From: Nonomuraea roseoviolacea subsp. carminata
GTDB taxonomy: Bacteria; Actinomycetota; Actinomycetes; Streptosporangiales; Streptosporangiaceae
Assembly: GCF_024172185.1 (NCBI RefSeq)
Contig: NZ_JAMZEC010000001.1
Span: forward strand, 1,860,001 to 1,924,000
Direction: 5' to 3'
Length of the DNA stretch: 64,000 nucleotides
Shown here: positions 24,503 to 32,546 of the stretch, piece by piece
How positions within the stretch are numbered: position 1 is the first letter of the stretch
How the letters are laid out: every line of letters begins with the position of its first letter
Notes under the pieces: generated by a model
The model's input: the letters and a program-made list of their open reading frames with translations, nothing else
The model's database searches: none
Told to the model about the DNA's origin: nothing
Program-made: the position numbers and the translations under genes

Positions 24503-25896
24503 CCGCCCACGACCACCCGCACCCCAGTGCCCCGAGCGCTCCCCCTTCCCGCGGGCCGGACGACCCGGCGGCCGGCGAGGGGCACGCGCAGGCGGTGGAG
24601 CCGCTGCCCGACGAGCAGGGGGCTCAGGTGGTGGCGCTGCTGCCCGACGAGCAGGGGGCTCAGGTGGTGGAGCTGCTGCCCGACGAGCGGCGGGCCCAGG
24701 TCGTGGAGCTGCTGCGCAGGCGCGGGGTCGTCCGCGTGAACGAGCTGGCGGCCGAGCTGGACGTCTCGGTCATCACGGTCCGCCGCGACATCGCGCTGCT
24801 GTCGTCCCAGGGACTGCTGCGGCGCGTACGCGGCGGGGCCGTGCTGCACGGGAGCGCGGTGGCCGACACGCTGGCGGGAGTCACCCCCCAGGGGACGCCG
24901 CCGGCCCCCGAGCCCGGCCAGGAGGCGGGGGCCGCCTCGGTCCGGTCCGTCACGGGGCCGGGCGCGGTCCCCGGGGAGGCGGCGCCGACGACAGTGCCCG
25001 GTGGGCAGGTCGGCGGGCCGGATCAGGAGCAGGCGCGGGCCACGGTCGGCATGGTGGTGCCGTCGCTCGACTACTACTGGCCCGACGTGATCCGCGGCGC
25101 CCGCGAGGCGGCGGCCGCGTCCGGGGCGCGGCTCGTCCTGCGCGGCGCCACCTACCAGGCGGCGGACGAGCGCCGCCAGCTCTCGCGGCTGGTCGGGACC
25201 GCCGGGGTGGACGGCCTGCTGGTGGCCCCGACGACGACCGGCGACGAGGGCGAGGAGCTGGTGCGCTGGCTCCAGGGCGCGGGCGTGCCGGTGGTGCTGG
25301 TCGAGCGCGCCGCCACCGTGGGCCCGCACCGGGAGGCGATGGAGTCGGTGGTGAGCGACCACGTGTTCGGGGCGGCGATGGCCGTGCGGCACCTGGCCAC
25401 GCTCGGCCACCGGCGGGTCGGCGTGCTCACCACGACGCAGAGCCCCACGACCCCGCACGTGCGGCGCGGGTGGCGGCAGGCGTGCGGGGAGCTGGGCCTG
25501 CCCCTCGACGGCACGCCCGACCTGACGACCGTCGACCAGCGCGACCCCGGCTGGCCGGAGGCGCTCGACGCGGTCCTCGACGCGTGCGTCGCCTCGGGCA
25601 CGACCGCGCTGCTCGTCCACTCCGATCCCGAGGCGATCCGCCTGGTGGAACGCTGCCAGGAGCGCGGCATCCGGGTTCCCGGCGACCTGTCGGTGGTGAC
25701 GTACGACGACGAGGTGGCCGAGCTGTGCGACCCGCCGCTGACGGCGGTCCGGCCGCCCAAGGCGGCGATCGGGCGGGCGGCGTACCGGCTGCTGGCGGAG
25801 CGCCTGGCGGACGAGGACCCGCAGCGGCCGACGCACCGGGTCGTGATCGAGCCCCGCCTGATCGTGCGCGCCTCCTCGGCGCCCCCTCAGCCCTGA
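24499..25896 (+). CDS. Hybrid regulator: DeoR-type HTH fused to LacI-type sugar sensor
   Basis: A 465-residue regulator. Residues about 68-125 are a DeoR winged helix (RRGVVRVNELAAELDVSVITVRRDIALLSS, then LLRRVRGGAVL). A proline/glycine-rich linker follows. Residues about 178-465 are a periplasmic-binding-protein fold as in LacI proteins (ATVGMVVPSLDYYWPDVI, GLLVAPTTT, RRVGVLTT, VTYDDE). A 12-residue unit ending in QVV-LL is repeated three times before the HTH. It overlaps the lyase gene by 4 bases. It most likely represses both the lyase unit and the dehydrogenase/ABC operon, whose promoters share CGATC-containing sites, and is released by a lyase product (inference). Confidence 0.9.
   Translation: MTAHDHPHPSAPSAPPSRGPDDPAAGEGHAQAVEPLPDEQGAQVVALLPDEQGAQVVELLPDERRAQVVELLRRRGVVRVNELAAELDVSVITVRRDIALLSSQGLLRRVRGGAVLHGSAVADTLAGVTPQGTPPAPEPGQEAGAASVRSVTGPGAVPGEAAPTTVPGGQVGGPDQEQARATVGMVVPSLDYYWPDVIRGAREAAAASGARLVLRGATYQAADERRQLSRLVGTAGVDGLLVAPTTTGDEGEELVRWLQGAGVPVVLVERAATVGPHREAMESVVSDHVFGAAMAVRHLATLGHRRVGVLTTTQSPTTPHVRRGWRQACGELGLPLDGTPDLTTVDQRDPGWPEALDAVLDACVASGTTALLVHSDPEAIRLVERCQERGIRVPGDLSVVTYDDEVAELCDPPLTAVRPPKAAIGRAAYRLLAERLADEDPQRPTHRVVIEPRLIVRASSAPPQP
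24604..24711 (+). repeat. Three 36-bp tandem repeats in the regulator N-terminus
   Basis: Three in-frame 36-base copies start at 24604, 24640 and 24676 and encode LPDEQGAQVVAL-type units. The first two are almost the same; the third (LPDERRAQVVEL) continues directly into the DNA-binding domain and looks like the ancestral copy. Confidence 0.92.
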
Positions 25897-25905
25897 CGGC
25901 ACAGA

Positions 25906-25983
25906 AACGATCAATATCGGACCGATAACTCTGATCGTTCTGATTAATGAGCTCTTGACGCGATCGTAACGATCAGCCAGGAT
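25906..25983 (+). promoter_or_regulatory. Promoter with three operator copies before the dehydrogenase/ABC operon
   Basis: The octamer AACGATCA or its complement occurs at 25906-25913, 25932-25939 (inverted) and 25968-25975. A perfect 13-bp palindrome, TATCGGACCGATA, lies at 25915-25927. A second, GATCGTAACGATC at 25962-25974, sits inside the 17-base spacer of a likely promoter (-35 TTGACG 25955-25960, -10 CAGGAT 25978-25983). This placement is classic for repression. The hybrid regulator encoded just upstream is the obvious candidate to bind. Confidence 0.65.
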
Positions 25984-25991
25984 CGGCGCAC

Positions 25992-26007
25992 TGGTAAGCG
26001 CTTGCCG
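25992..26007 (+). promoter_or_regulatory. Candidate LacI-type operator
   Basis: GGTAAGCGCTTGCC (25993-26006) is a near-perfect dyad centred on AAGCGCTT, the core seen in many LacI-family operators. It lies between the promoter and the start of the dehydrogenase gene. It suggests a second regulator, or recognition by a LacI protein elsewhere in the genome. Confidence 0.4.
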
Positions 26008-26022
26008 CCGAAGGGAACCCGA

Positions 26023-27030
26023 GTGAGACGGCCACCGGCCCTGCTGGTCATGGACCCCGCCACGTTCAGCACGCTGTTCGAGGAGCCACAGCTCCGCCGG
26101 CTGCGTGAGCTCGCCGAGCTGGGCGACCCCCTCGTGACCGACGACCTCGACACCCCCGAGGCGCGGCGGCGGCTGCGCGAGGTCGAGGTGCTCGTCACCT
26201 CCTGGGGCTGCCCCCGGCTGACCGAGGAGCGGCTGGCCGGCGCGCCGGGCCTGCGGGCGATCTTCCACTGCGCCGGCACCGTACGCACGTTCGTCACCGA
26301 CGAGGTGTGGCGGCGCGGGATCCTGGTGACCAACGCCGCGGACGAGAACGCGATCCCGGTCGCCGAGTTCACGCTGGCCGCGATCATCTTCGCCGGGAAG
26401 AAGGCCCCGTTCCTCGCCCAGGACGCCCGGCGCCACCGCGCCGACTGGTCCTTCGCGACCAGCCGCGGCGAGCTGAGCAACCGGGGCCGCACCATCGGCG
26501 TCGTCGGCTACTCCCGCGTGGGCCGCCGGGTCGTCGAGCGGCTGCGCGACCTGGAGGTGGACGTCCTCGTCGCCGACCCGTACGCCGACTCCGGCGAGGT
26601 GGCGGCGGCGGGCGCCCGCCTGGTCGAGCTGCCGGAGCTGCTGCGCCGCAGCGACGTGCTCACCCTGCACGTCCCCGCGCTGCCGTCCACCCGGCACCTG
26701 ATCGGCGCCGCGGAGCTGGCGATGCTGCGCGACGGCGCGACCGTCATCAACACCGCGCGCGGCTCCGTCCTCGACACGGCCGCGCTGGAGCGCGAGTGCG
26801 TGAGCGGGCGGCTGGACGCGATGCTCGACGTCACCGACCCCGAGCCGCTGCCGGCCGACTCACCCCTGTACGACCTGCCCAACGTCATGATCACCCCCCA
26901 CATCGCCGGGTCACTCGGATCGGAGACCCGGCGGATGAGTGAGAGCGCGCTCGACGAGCTCGACCGCTACCTGCACGGCCGGCCGCCCCGCGCGGCCGTC
27001 ACCGCCGACGAGTTCAGGGTCAGCGCCTGA
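26023..27030 (+). CDS. D-isomer-specific 2-hydroxyacid dehydrogenase
   Basis: A 335-residue NAD-dependent dehydrogenase. The cofactor motif is GVVGYSRVGRRV near residue 158. The catalytic Arg is in INTARGSVLD, the Glu in VTDPEPLPADSPLYDLPNV, and the His in MITPHIAGSLG near residue 291. GTG 26023 is preferred to the upstream TTG 26002 because AAGGGA lies 6 bases before it. It heads the operon with the sugar ABC importer. In a uronide pathway it could reduce or oxidise a keto-acid intermediate; the substrate cannot be read. Confidence 0.88.
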   Translation: MRRPPALLVMDPATFSTLFEEPQLRRLRELAELGDPLVTDDLDTPEARRRLREVEVLVTSWGCPRLTEERLAGAPGLRAIFHCAGTVRTFVTDEVWRRGILVTNAADENAIPVAEFTLAAIIFAGKKAPFLAQDARRHRADWSFATSRGELSNRGRTIGVVGYSRVGRRVVERLRDLEVDVLVADPYADSGEVAAAGARLVELPELLRRSDVLTLHVPALPSTRHLIGAAELAMLRDGATVINTARGSVLDTAALERECVSGRLDAMLDVTDPEPLPADSPLYDLPNVMITPHIAGSLGSETRRMSESALDELDRYLHGRPPRAAVTADEFRVSA

Positions 27031-27069
27031 GTCCCGCGACCGGCTCGACGGAAAGGAGACCGGATCACC

Positions 27070-28374
27070 ATGATCTCTTCTGACAGCTCGGCGAGCGCCG
27101 CGGGGCGCCGCCCGTTCCTCAGGACCCTGGCCGCGGTGGCGGCGCTCTCGCTGGCGGCGACGGCCTGCGGCGGTTCCAAGGACGACGCCGGCGGCGACGG
27201 CGGTGACGTCACCCTGTCGGTCACCGTCTGGAACATGGGCAAGACACCCGAGTTCAAGGCCCTGTTCGACGCGTTCGAGGCGGCCAACCCCGGCATCAAG
27301 GTGCGGCCGGTGGACATCCTCGCCGACGACTACGCCGACAAGGTCACCACGATGCTCGCCGGCGGCGACGACACCGACGTCATCACCATGAAGAACGTCA
27401 CCGACTACTCCCGCTACTCCAGCCGCGGCCAGCTCACCGAGGTCACCGACCTGGCCAAGGGGCCCGACGCGGCCCGGCTCGCCGGCCTGGACGCCTTCGA
27501 CGTCGGCGGCAGGTACTACGCGCTGCCGTACCGGCAGGACTTCTGGCTGCTCTACTACAACAAGAAGCTGTTCGACCAGGCGGGCGTCACATACCCCGGC
27601 ACGATGACCTGGGACGAGTACGTCCAGCTGACGCAGCGGCTCACCAAGGACGCGGGCGGCAAGAAGGTCTACGGCACCTACCAGCACACCTGGCGGTCGG
27701 TGGTGCAGGCGATCGCGGCGGCGCAGACCGGCGGCGACCAGCTCGGCGGCGACTACTCCTTCTTCGCCGACCAGTACGCCGTGGCGCTCGGCCTGCAGAA
27801 GTCCGGGGCGGCCCTCGACTTCGGCACCGCGAGCGCGCAGAAGTCCGACTACAAGACGATGTTCGAGACCGGCGCGACCGCCATGCTGCCCATGGGCACC
27901 TGGTACATCGCCAACCTGCTGAGCGGCAGGGCCGAGGGCAAGATCGACGTGGACTGGGCCATCGCGCCGATGCCGCAGCGCCCCGGGGCGACGGGCGTGA
28001 CGACGTTCGGCTCGCCGACCGCGTTCGCCGTCAACAAGAAGGCCGAGCACGCCGCGGCGGCCAAGAAGTTCGTGCAGTTCGCGGCGGGCAAGGCCGGGGC
28101 CGAGGCGCTGAGCGGAATCGGTGTGGTGCCGGCGTTCAAGAGCCCCGAGATCACCGAGGCGTACTTCAAGCTCAAGGGCATGCCCGCGGACGAGACGTCG
28201 AAGAAGGCGTTCGAGCCCGACAAGGTCGTGCTGGAGATGCCCGTCAGCGACAAGACCTCCGACGTGGACACCATCCTCAAGGAGGAGCACGAGCTGATCA
28301 TGGTCGGGGAGAAGTCGGCCGCCGACGGCATCCGGTCGATGAGCGAGCGGGTCAAGAGCGAGGTCCTCAACTAG
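27070..28374 (+). CDS. Sugar ABC transporter substrate-binding lipoprotein
   Basis: A 434-residue family 1 solute-binding protein. The signal peptide ends in the lipobox LAATACGG, with lipidated Cys near residue 33. TVWNMGKTPEFKALFDAFEAANPGIKV, YALPYRQDFWLLYYNKKLFDQAGV and AMLPMGTWYIANL are typical of oligosaccharide-binding proteins. A strong AAGGAGA lies upstream. It is second in the operon and feeds the two permeases that follow. No ATPase gene is in this unit, so a shared MsiK-type ATPase elsewhere is probably used, as is common in actinomycetes. Confidence 0.92.
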   Translation: MISSDSSASAAGRRPFLRTLAAVAALSLAATACGGSKDDAGGDGGDVTLSVTVWNMGKTPEFKALFDAFEAANPGIKVRPVDILADDYADKVTTMLAGGDDTDVITMKNVTDYSRYSSRGQLTEVTDLAKGPDAARLAGLDAFDVGGRYYALPYRQDFWLLYYNKKLFDQAGVTYPGTMTWDEYVQLTQRLTKDAGGKKVYGTYQHTWRSVVQAIAAAQTGGDQLGGDYSFFADQYAVALGLQKSGAALDFGTASAQKSDYKTMFETGATAMLPMGTWYIANLLSGRAEGKIDVDWAIAPMPQRPGATGVTTFGSPTAFAVNKKAEHAAAAKKFVQFAAGKAGAEALSGIGVVPAFKSPEITEAYFKLKGMPADETSKKAFEPDKVVLEMPVSDKTSDVDTILKEEHELIMVGEKSAADGIRSMSERVKSEVLN

Positions 28375-28421
28375 CGACCCGCACCCCCCGCCACCCGTAT
28401 CAGAGCTCGCAAAGGACGCCC

Positions 28422-29351
28422 ATGGCTCAGGTGATCACACGACCGGCGCCGGCCGCGCCGCGGACCCGGCCCCGCGGGCGGCGGGCCTGGCGCGACATCC
28501 TCGTCGGCTGGAGCTTCATCCTCCCGAACTTCGCCGGCTTCCTGCTGTTCACGATCATCCCGATGCTGACGGCGTTCGCGCTGGCGTTCCTGAAGTGGGA
28601 CTCCTACGGCGACCCGGAATGGGTGGGGCTGGACAACTTCGCGCGCATGCTGCGCGACGAGAACGTCCACGTCGCCCTGCGCAACACGCTGTTCTACGCG
28701 GCCGGCCACATCCCGCTCACGCTGGCCGCCGCGCTCGGCCTGGCCATCGCGCTGAACCGGAAGCTGCGCGGGGTGCCGTTCTTCCGCACCGCGGCGTTCT
28801 TCCCGTACATCACGTCGCTGGTCGCGGTGGCGGTCGTGTGGAACATGCTGTTCAACCCGACCGCCGGGCCGGTCAACCAGGTGCTGGAGGCGATCGGCGT
28901 GTCCGAGCCGCCGCGCTGGGTGGCCAGCAGGGACTGGGCGATGCCCGCCGTCGTCATCACCAGCGTGTGGCGGGACATGGGGTACTACATGGTGCTCTAC
29001 CTCGCCGGTCTCCAGACGATCCCGAAGGAGTACTACGAGGCGGCACGCGTGGACGGCGCGAACGCCTGGCAGCGGTTCTGGAGCATCACGGTGCCGTCGC
29101 TGCGGCCCACGACGTTCTTCGTCGCGGTCATGCTGACGATCCAGAGTTTCAAGGTGCTCGACCTGATCGTCGTCATGACCGACGGCGGGCCCGGCCGCAG
29201 CACGCTCGTCCTGGCCCAGCTCGTCTACCGCGAGGGCATCACCGAGGGGCGGTTCGGCTACTCGTCGGCGATCGCGCTCGTGCTCTTCCTGATCGTGCTG
29301 ACCGTGACGGTCGTCCAGTTCCGCATCAACGAACGGAGGAGCGCCTCATGA
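28422..29351 (+). CDS. Sugar ABC transporter permease, MalF type
   Basis: A 309-residue permease with six membrane segments, the first near residues 30-55 (FILPNFAGFLLFTIIPML). The EAA loop is YYEAARVDGANAWQRFWSITVPSLRP. It lies 47 bases after the binding protein and overlaps the next permease by 4 bases. Confidence 0.93.
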   Translation: MAQVITRPAPAAPRTRPRGRRAWRDILVGWSFILPNFAGFLLFTIIPMLTAFALAFLKWDSYGDPEWVGLDNFARMLRDENVHVALRNTLFYAAGHIPLTLAAALGLAIALNRKLRGVPFFRTAAFFPYITSLVAVAVVWNMLFNPTAGPVNQVLEAIGVSEPPRWVASRDWAMPAVVITSVWRDMGYYMVLYLAGLQTIPKEYYEAARVDGANAWQRFWSITVPSLRPTTFFVAVMLTIQSFKVLDLIVVMTDGGPGRSTLVLAQLVYREGITEGRFGYSSAIALVLFLIVLTVTVVQFRINERRSAS

Positions 29352-30169
29352 CCGCGCTGGTGCGGCGGGTGCTGGCGTACGCGGCGCTGACCGCGATGGC
29401 GGCGCTGGTGCTCGTGCCGTTCGCGTGGATGCTGTCGTCGTCGCTCAAGCGCGACAACGAGGTCTTCACCGTGCCGATCCAGTGGATACCGAACGAGCTG
29501 CGCTGGTCGAACTTCGTCGACATCTGGGAGCGCATCCCGCTGCTCACCTACCTGGGCAACTCGGCGTTCCTGTCGGTGACGATCACGGTGCTCCAGGTGC
29601 TCAGCGGCAGCTTCGCCGCCTACGGCTTCGCCAAGGTGCGCTTCCCCGGACGCGACGCGCTCTTCCTGGCCTACATCGCCACCATCGCCGTGCCCTGGCA
29701 GGCGTACATGGTGCCGCAGTACATCATGATGCAGAAGGCCGACCTGACGAACACGCATCTGGCGATCATCCTGCTCCAGGCGTTCGGCGCGTTCGGCGTG
29801 TTCCTCATGCGGCAGTACTACCTGTCGATCCCGGACGAGCTGTGCGAGGCGGCGCGGATCGACGGGCTCAGCGAGTACGGCATCTACCGGCGGATCATGC
29901 TGCCGCTGTCCAAGCCGGCGCTGGCCAGCCTGGCGCTGCTCACGTTCGTCAACACCTGGAACGACTACATGGGGCCGTTCATCTATCTGACGGACAACGA
30001 CCTGTGGACGGTGCAGCTCGGCCTGCGGTCCTTCATCGGCCAGTACGACGCCGAGTACGCGATGATGATGACCGGGGCGACGCTGTCGGTGCTGCCGATC
30101 CTGGCGGTGTTCCTGCTGGGGCAGCGCTACTTCATTCAGGGCATCGCGACGAGCGGGCTCAAGGGATGA
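29348..30169 (+). CDS. Sugar ABC transporter permease, MalG type
   Basis: A 273-residue permease with six membrane segments. The EAA loop is LCEAARIDGLSEYGIYRRIMLPLSKP, and the C-terminal FIQGIATSGLKG ending is typical of the MalG/LacG group. It is coupled by ATGA overlaps to both neighbours and completes the membrane part of the importer. Confidence 0.93.
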   Translation: MTALVRRVLAYAALTAMAALVLVPFAWMLSSSLKRDNEVFTVPIQWIPNELRWSNFVDIWERIPLLTYLGNSAFLSVTITVLQVLSGSFAAYGFAKVRFPGRDALFLAYIATIAVPWQAYMVPQYIMMQKADLTNTHLAIILLQAFGAFGVFLMRQYYLSIPDELCEAARIDGLSEYGIYRRIMLPLSKPALASLALLTFVNTWNDYMGPFIYLTDNDLWTVQLGLRSFIGQYDAEYAMMMTGATLSVLPILAVFLLGQRYFIQGIATSGLKG

Positions 30170-30900
30170 GCGCGCGGAGCCTGCTGCGGCCCGCGCGGCA
30201 GGGCACGTACGAGAAGGTGTTCGCCGCCGCCTACACCTGCCTGGCGACCAACGCGATGCTCGCCGTCGCCTGCGCCCCGCTGCTCGCGGCCCTCGCGCTG
30301 GTGCGCGACCCGCTGGCCTCGTGGCCGTTCTTCGCCGCGCTGTCGCTGGTGTGCGCGCCGGCGCTGGCCGGGGCGTTCCGCTGCTTCGCCGCGCTCGGCT
30401 CGGGCTCCCCGTCCGTGGTGCGGACGTTCTGGGCCGGCTACCGGAGCGCGGCCCGCCCGGCCCTCGCCGTGTGGGCGGCGGGCGCGGCGGCCGTGAGCGT
30501 GCTGGTCGTGGACGGGGCCGTGGTGGCGCGCACGGCCTGGGGTCCGGCGCTGGTGCCCTTCTTCGCCACGGCCGTGGTGCTCGTGGTCGCCACGGTGGTC
30601 GCCCTGATCGCGCTGCTCGCCGAGCCGGGCGGCTGTGTTCCGGGTGGTTCCGCGCGTCCGGGCCGCGGCGGGGCGGAGCCGGCGAGGCTGCGGGCGCTGG
30701 TGCGGCCGTGCCTGTACCTGGTGGTGCGCCGCTGGTACCTGGCCGCCGCGAACACCGTGGTGCTCGCCCTGGCCGTGGGGGTCGTGCTGGCCAGGCCGGT
30801 GCCGGGCCTGCTGCTGGCGTGCGCGCCGCTGCTGTACGCGGTGTGGGCCACCACCCGGTTCGCCCTCGCCCCGATGACCTCGCGGGGCGCCATCACCTGA
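30166..30900 (+). CDS. DUF624 / YesL-like membrane protein
   Basis: A 244-residue protein with about five to six membrane segments, beginning in the YesL manner (YEKVFAAAYTCLATNAMLAVACAPLLAAL). YesL-type proteins accompany sugar ABC importers in plant-polysaccharide loci; their function is unknown. A hydrophilic, glycine-rich loop near residues 155-175 splits the membrane segments. It overlaps the permease gene by 4 bases and is followed at once by a strong terminator, so it is the last gene of the operon. Confidence 0.75.
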   Translation: MSARSLLRPARQGTYEKVFAAAYTCLATNAMLAVACAPLLAALALVRDPLASWPFFAALSLVCAPALAGAFRCFAALGSGSPSVVRTFWAGYRSAARPALAVWAAGAAAVSVLVVDGAVVARTAWGPALVPFFATAVVLVVATVVALIALLAEPGGCVPGGSARPGRGGAEPARLRALVRPCLYLVVRRWYLAAANTVVLALAVGVVLARPVPGLLLACAPLLYAVWATTRFALAPMTSRGAIT

Positions 30901-30910
30901 ACCACCTCGC

Positions 30911-30946
30911 CGTGAGCCCCCGGAGGTTCCTCTCCGGGGGCTCACG
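30911..30946 (+). terminator. Terminator of the dehydrogenase/ABC operon
   Basis: Perfect 15-bp arms (left arm CGTGAGCCCCCGGAG) surround a 6-base loop, 10 bases after the DUF624 stop. One of the strongest hairpins in the window. Confidence 0.85.
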
Positions 30947-30986
30947 TGTGTCCGGGATGTGCCGTACGGGGGTATGGTCTCCTATA

Positions 30987-31008
30987 ACTCGTACATCAGT
31001 GTTCAAGT
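30987..31008 (+). promoter_or_regulatory. TetR-like operator before the DHA2 efflux gene
   Basis: Arms ACTCGTACA and TGTTCAAGT match as an inverted repeat at 7 of 9 positions, separated by TCAG. The dyad lies between a TATAAC hexamer and the AAGGAG of the transporter gene, where a TetR repressor would block transcription. No TetR gene is adjacent. Confidence 0.45.
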
Positions 31009-31020
31009 TAAGGAGATCTC

Positions 31021-32466
31021 GTGAGCCACGGACATGTCGCGCCCCCGCGCGGGATGCGGGCCACCGGCGGATGGGCCGCGCTGGCCCTGCTCTGCCTGGC
31101 GCAGTTCATGCTCATCGTCGACATCACGGTCGTGCAGGTGGCCCTGCCGAGCATCGGGGCCGACCTCGGCCTCGGCCGCGAGGCGCTCACCTGGGTCGTC
31201 ACGACGTACACGCTCTGCTTCGGCGGCCTCATGGTCCTGGGCGGACGGCTCGCGGACGCGCTCGGCGCGCGCCGGACGCTGCTCGCCGGACTGGCCGTCT
31301 TCACGCTCGCCTCGCTGGTCGCGGGGATCGCGGCGGACGGCGCCACGCTCATCGCCGGCCGCGCGCTCCAGGGCGTGGGAGCGGCGCTGATGTCGCCGTC
31401 GGCGCTCGCCGTCATCACCGGCGCCTTCCACGGCGACCGGCGCGGGCGGGCGCTCGGGGTGTGGGCGGCCATCGGCGGCTCCGGCGCCGCGGCGGGCGTC
31501 CTGCTCGGCGGGCTGCTGACGGCCGGGCCGGGCTGGACGTGGGTGTTCTACGTGAACGTGCCGATCGGCGTGCTCGTGCTCGCCGCCCTGCCGGCCGTCG
31601 TGCCCGCTCCCGAGCGGACCGCTCACGGCGGACGGGCGGGGATCGACGTGCCCGGGGCCGCGGCCGTGACGCTGGCCACCGGGCTGCTCATCTACGGTCT
31701 GGTCGGCGCGGGCGACGCGGGCTGGACCTCCACGCGCACCCTGCTGCCCCTGGCCGGCTCCGCCGTCCTCTACGCCGTGTTCGTGCTGATCGAGCGGACC
31801 GCGCGGGAGCCGCTCATGCGGGTCGCGACGCTGACCCGCCGCCCGGTGCTGTCCGGCGTCTTCGTCATGCTCATGGCCACCGGCCTCATGCTCGGCCTGT
31901 TCTTCCTCAGCTCCCTCTACCTCCAGCACGTGCTGCGCATGAGCCCGCTGGCGACCGGCCTGCTGTTCCTGCCGGTCGCGGTCGCCATCACGGCCGGCGC
32001 GCAGCTCGGCGCGCACCTGATCGGCAGGGTCGGCGGGCGGCCCGTCGCCGTGGCGGCGTTCGCGCTCACCGCGCTCGGCGCGTGGCTGATGACGCGCATC
32101 GACCCGGGCGCGAGCGCCTGGACGACGCTGCTGCCGGGCTTCGTGGTGGCGGCGTTCGGCATCGGGCCCGCGTTCGTCACGGCCACGACGACGACCATGG
32201 CCAACGTCCCGAGCGGCGAGGCCGGTGTGGCGTCGGGCGTGGTCAACACCTTCCACGAGCTCGGCGGCTCGATCGGCGTCGCGGTCGTCTCGTCCGTCGC
32301 CGCGGCCGGCCTGGCTCCGGGGGCCGCCGGGATCGGCGGTTTCACCGGCGCGCTGACGGTGTGTGCGATCGCCGCGGCGGTCGCCGCCGTGGTCTCGCTC
32401 GGGCTGGTGCCGGGCGGGCGGCCGGCGGGGACGTTCGTGGGGCACGGACACGGGCACGGACACTGA
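31021..32466 (+). CDS. MFS drug efflux transporter, DHA2 (EmrB/QacA) family
   Basis: A 481-residue 14-segment proton antiporter. The family motifs ALPSIGADLGL after the first segment, GGRLADALGARR between segments 2 and 3, and the antiporter motif ALGVWAAIGGSGAAAGVLLGG in segment 5 are all visible. The GTG start follows AAGGAGATCTC. The C-terminus ends in alternating Gly-His (GHGHGHGH), unusual for this family and possibly metal-binding. A TetR-like operator sits upstream. Substrates are probably drugs or toxic small molecules. Confidence 0.92.
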   Translation: MSHGHVAPPRGMRATGGWAALALLCLAQFMLIVDITVVQVALPSIGADLGLGREALTWVVTTYTLCFGGLMVLGGRLADALGARRTLLAGLAVFTLASLVAGIAADGATLIAGRALQGVGAALMSPSALAVITGAFHGDRRGRALGVWAAIGGSGAAAGVLLGGLLTAGPGWTWVFYVNVPIGVLVLAALPAVVPAPERTAHGGRAGIDVPGAAAVTLATGLLIYGLVGAGDAGWTSTRTLLPLAGSAVLYAVFVLIERTAREPLMRVATLTRRPVLSGVFVMLMATGLMLGLFFLSSLYLQHVLRMSPLATGLLFLPVAVAITAGAQLGAHLIGRVGGRPVAVAAFALTALGAWLMTRIDPGASAWTTLLPGFVVAAFGIGPAFVTATTTTMANVPSGEAGVASGVVNTFHELGGSIGVAVVSSVAAAGLAPGAAGIGGFTGALTVCAIAAAVAAVVSLGLVPGGRPAGTFVGHGHGHGH

Positions 32467-32492
32467 CGAGCGGCGTTCCCGGGGTCGCCGCA

Positions 32493-32520
32493 TGACACAT
32501 ATACCCCCTATCCCTATGAT
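32493..32520 (+). promoter_or_regulatory. Likely promoter of the DUF4396 gene
   Basis: TGACAC at 32493-32498 and the near-consensus -10 TATGAT at 32515-32520 are spaced 16 bases apart. The spacer holds ATACCCCCTATCCC, which looks like one half of the C-rich sites bound by CsoR-type metal sensors, but the matching second half is missing. Confidence 0.45.
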
Positions 32521-32546
32521 GGCCGGGACGCAAGGAAGGCAGGACC

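Noticed and set aside
32501..32514. CsoR operator before the DUF4396 gene
   Set aside because: Only one C-rich half is present; the G-rich partner half is absent, so a copper sensor site is not supported.
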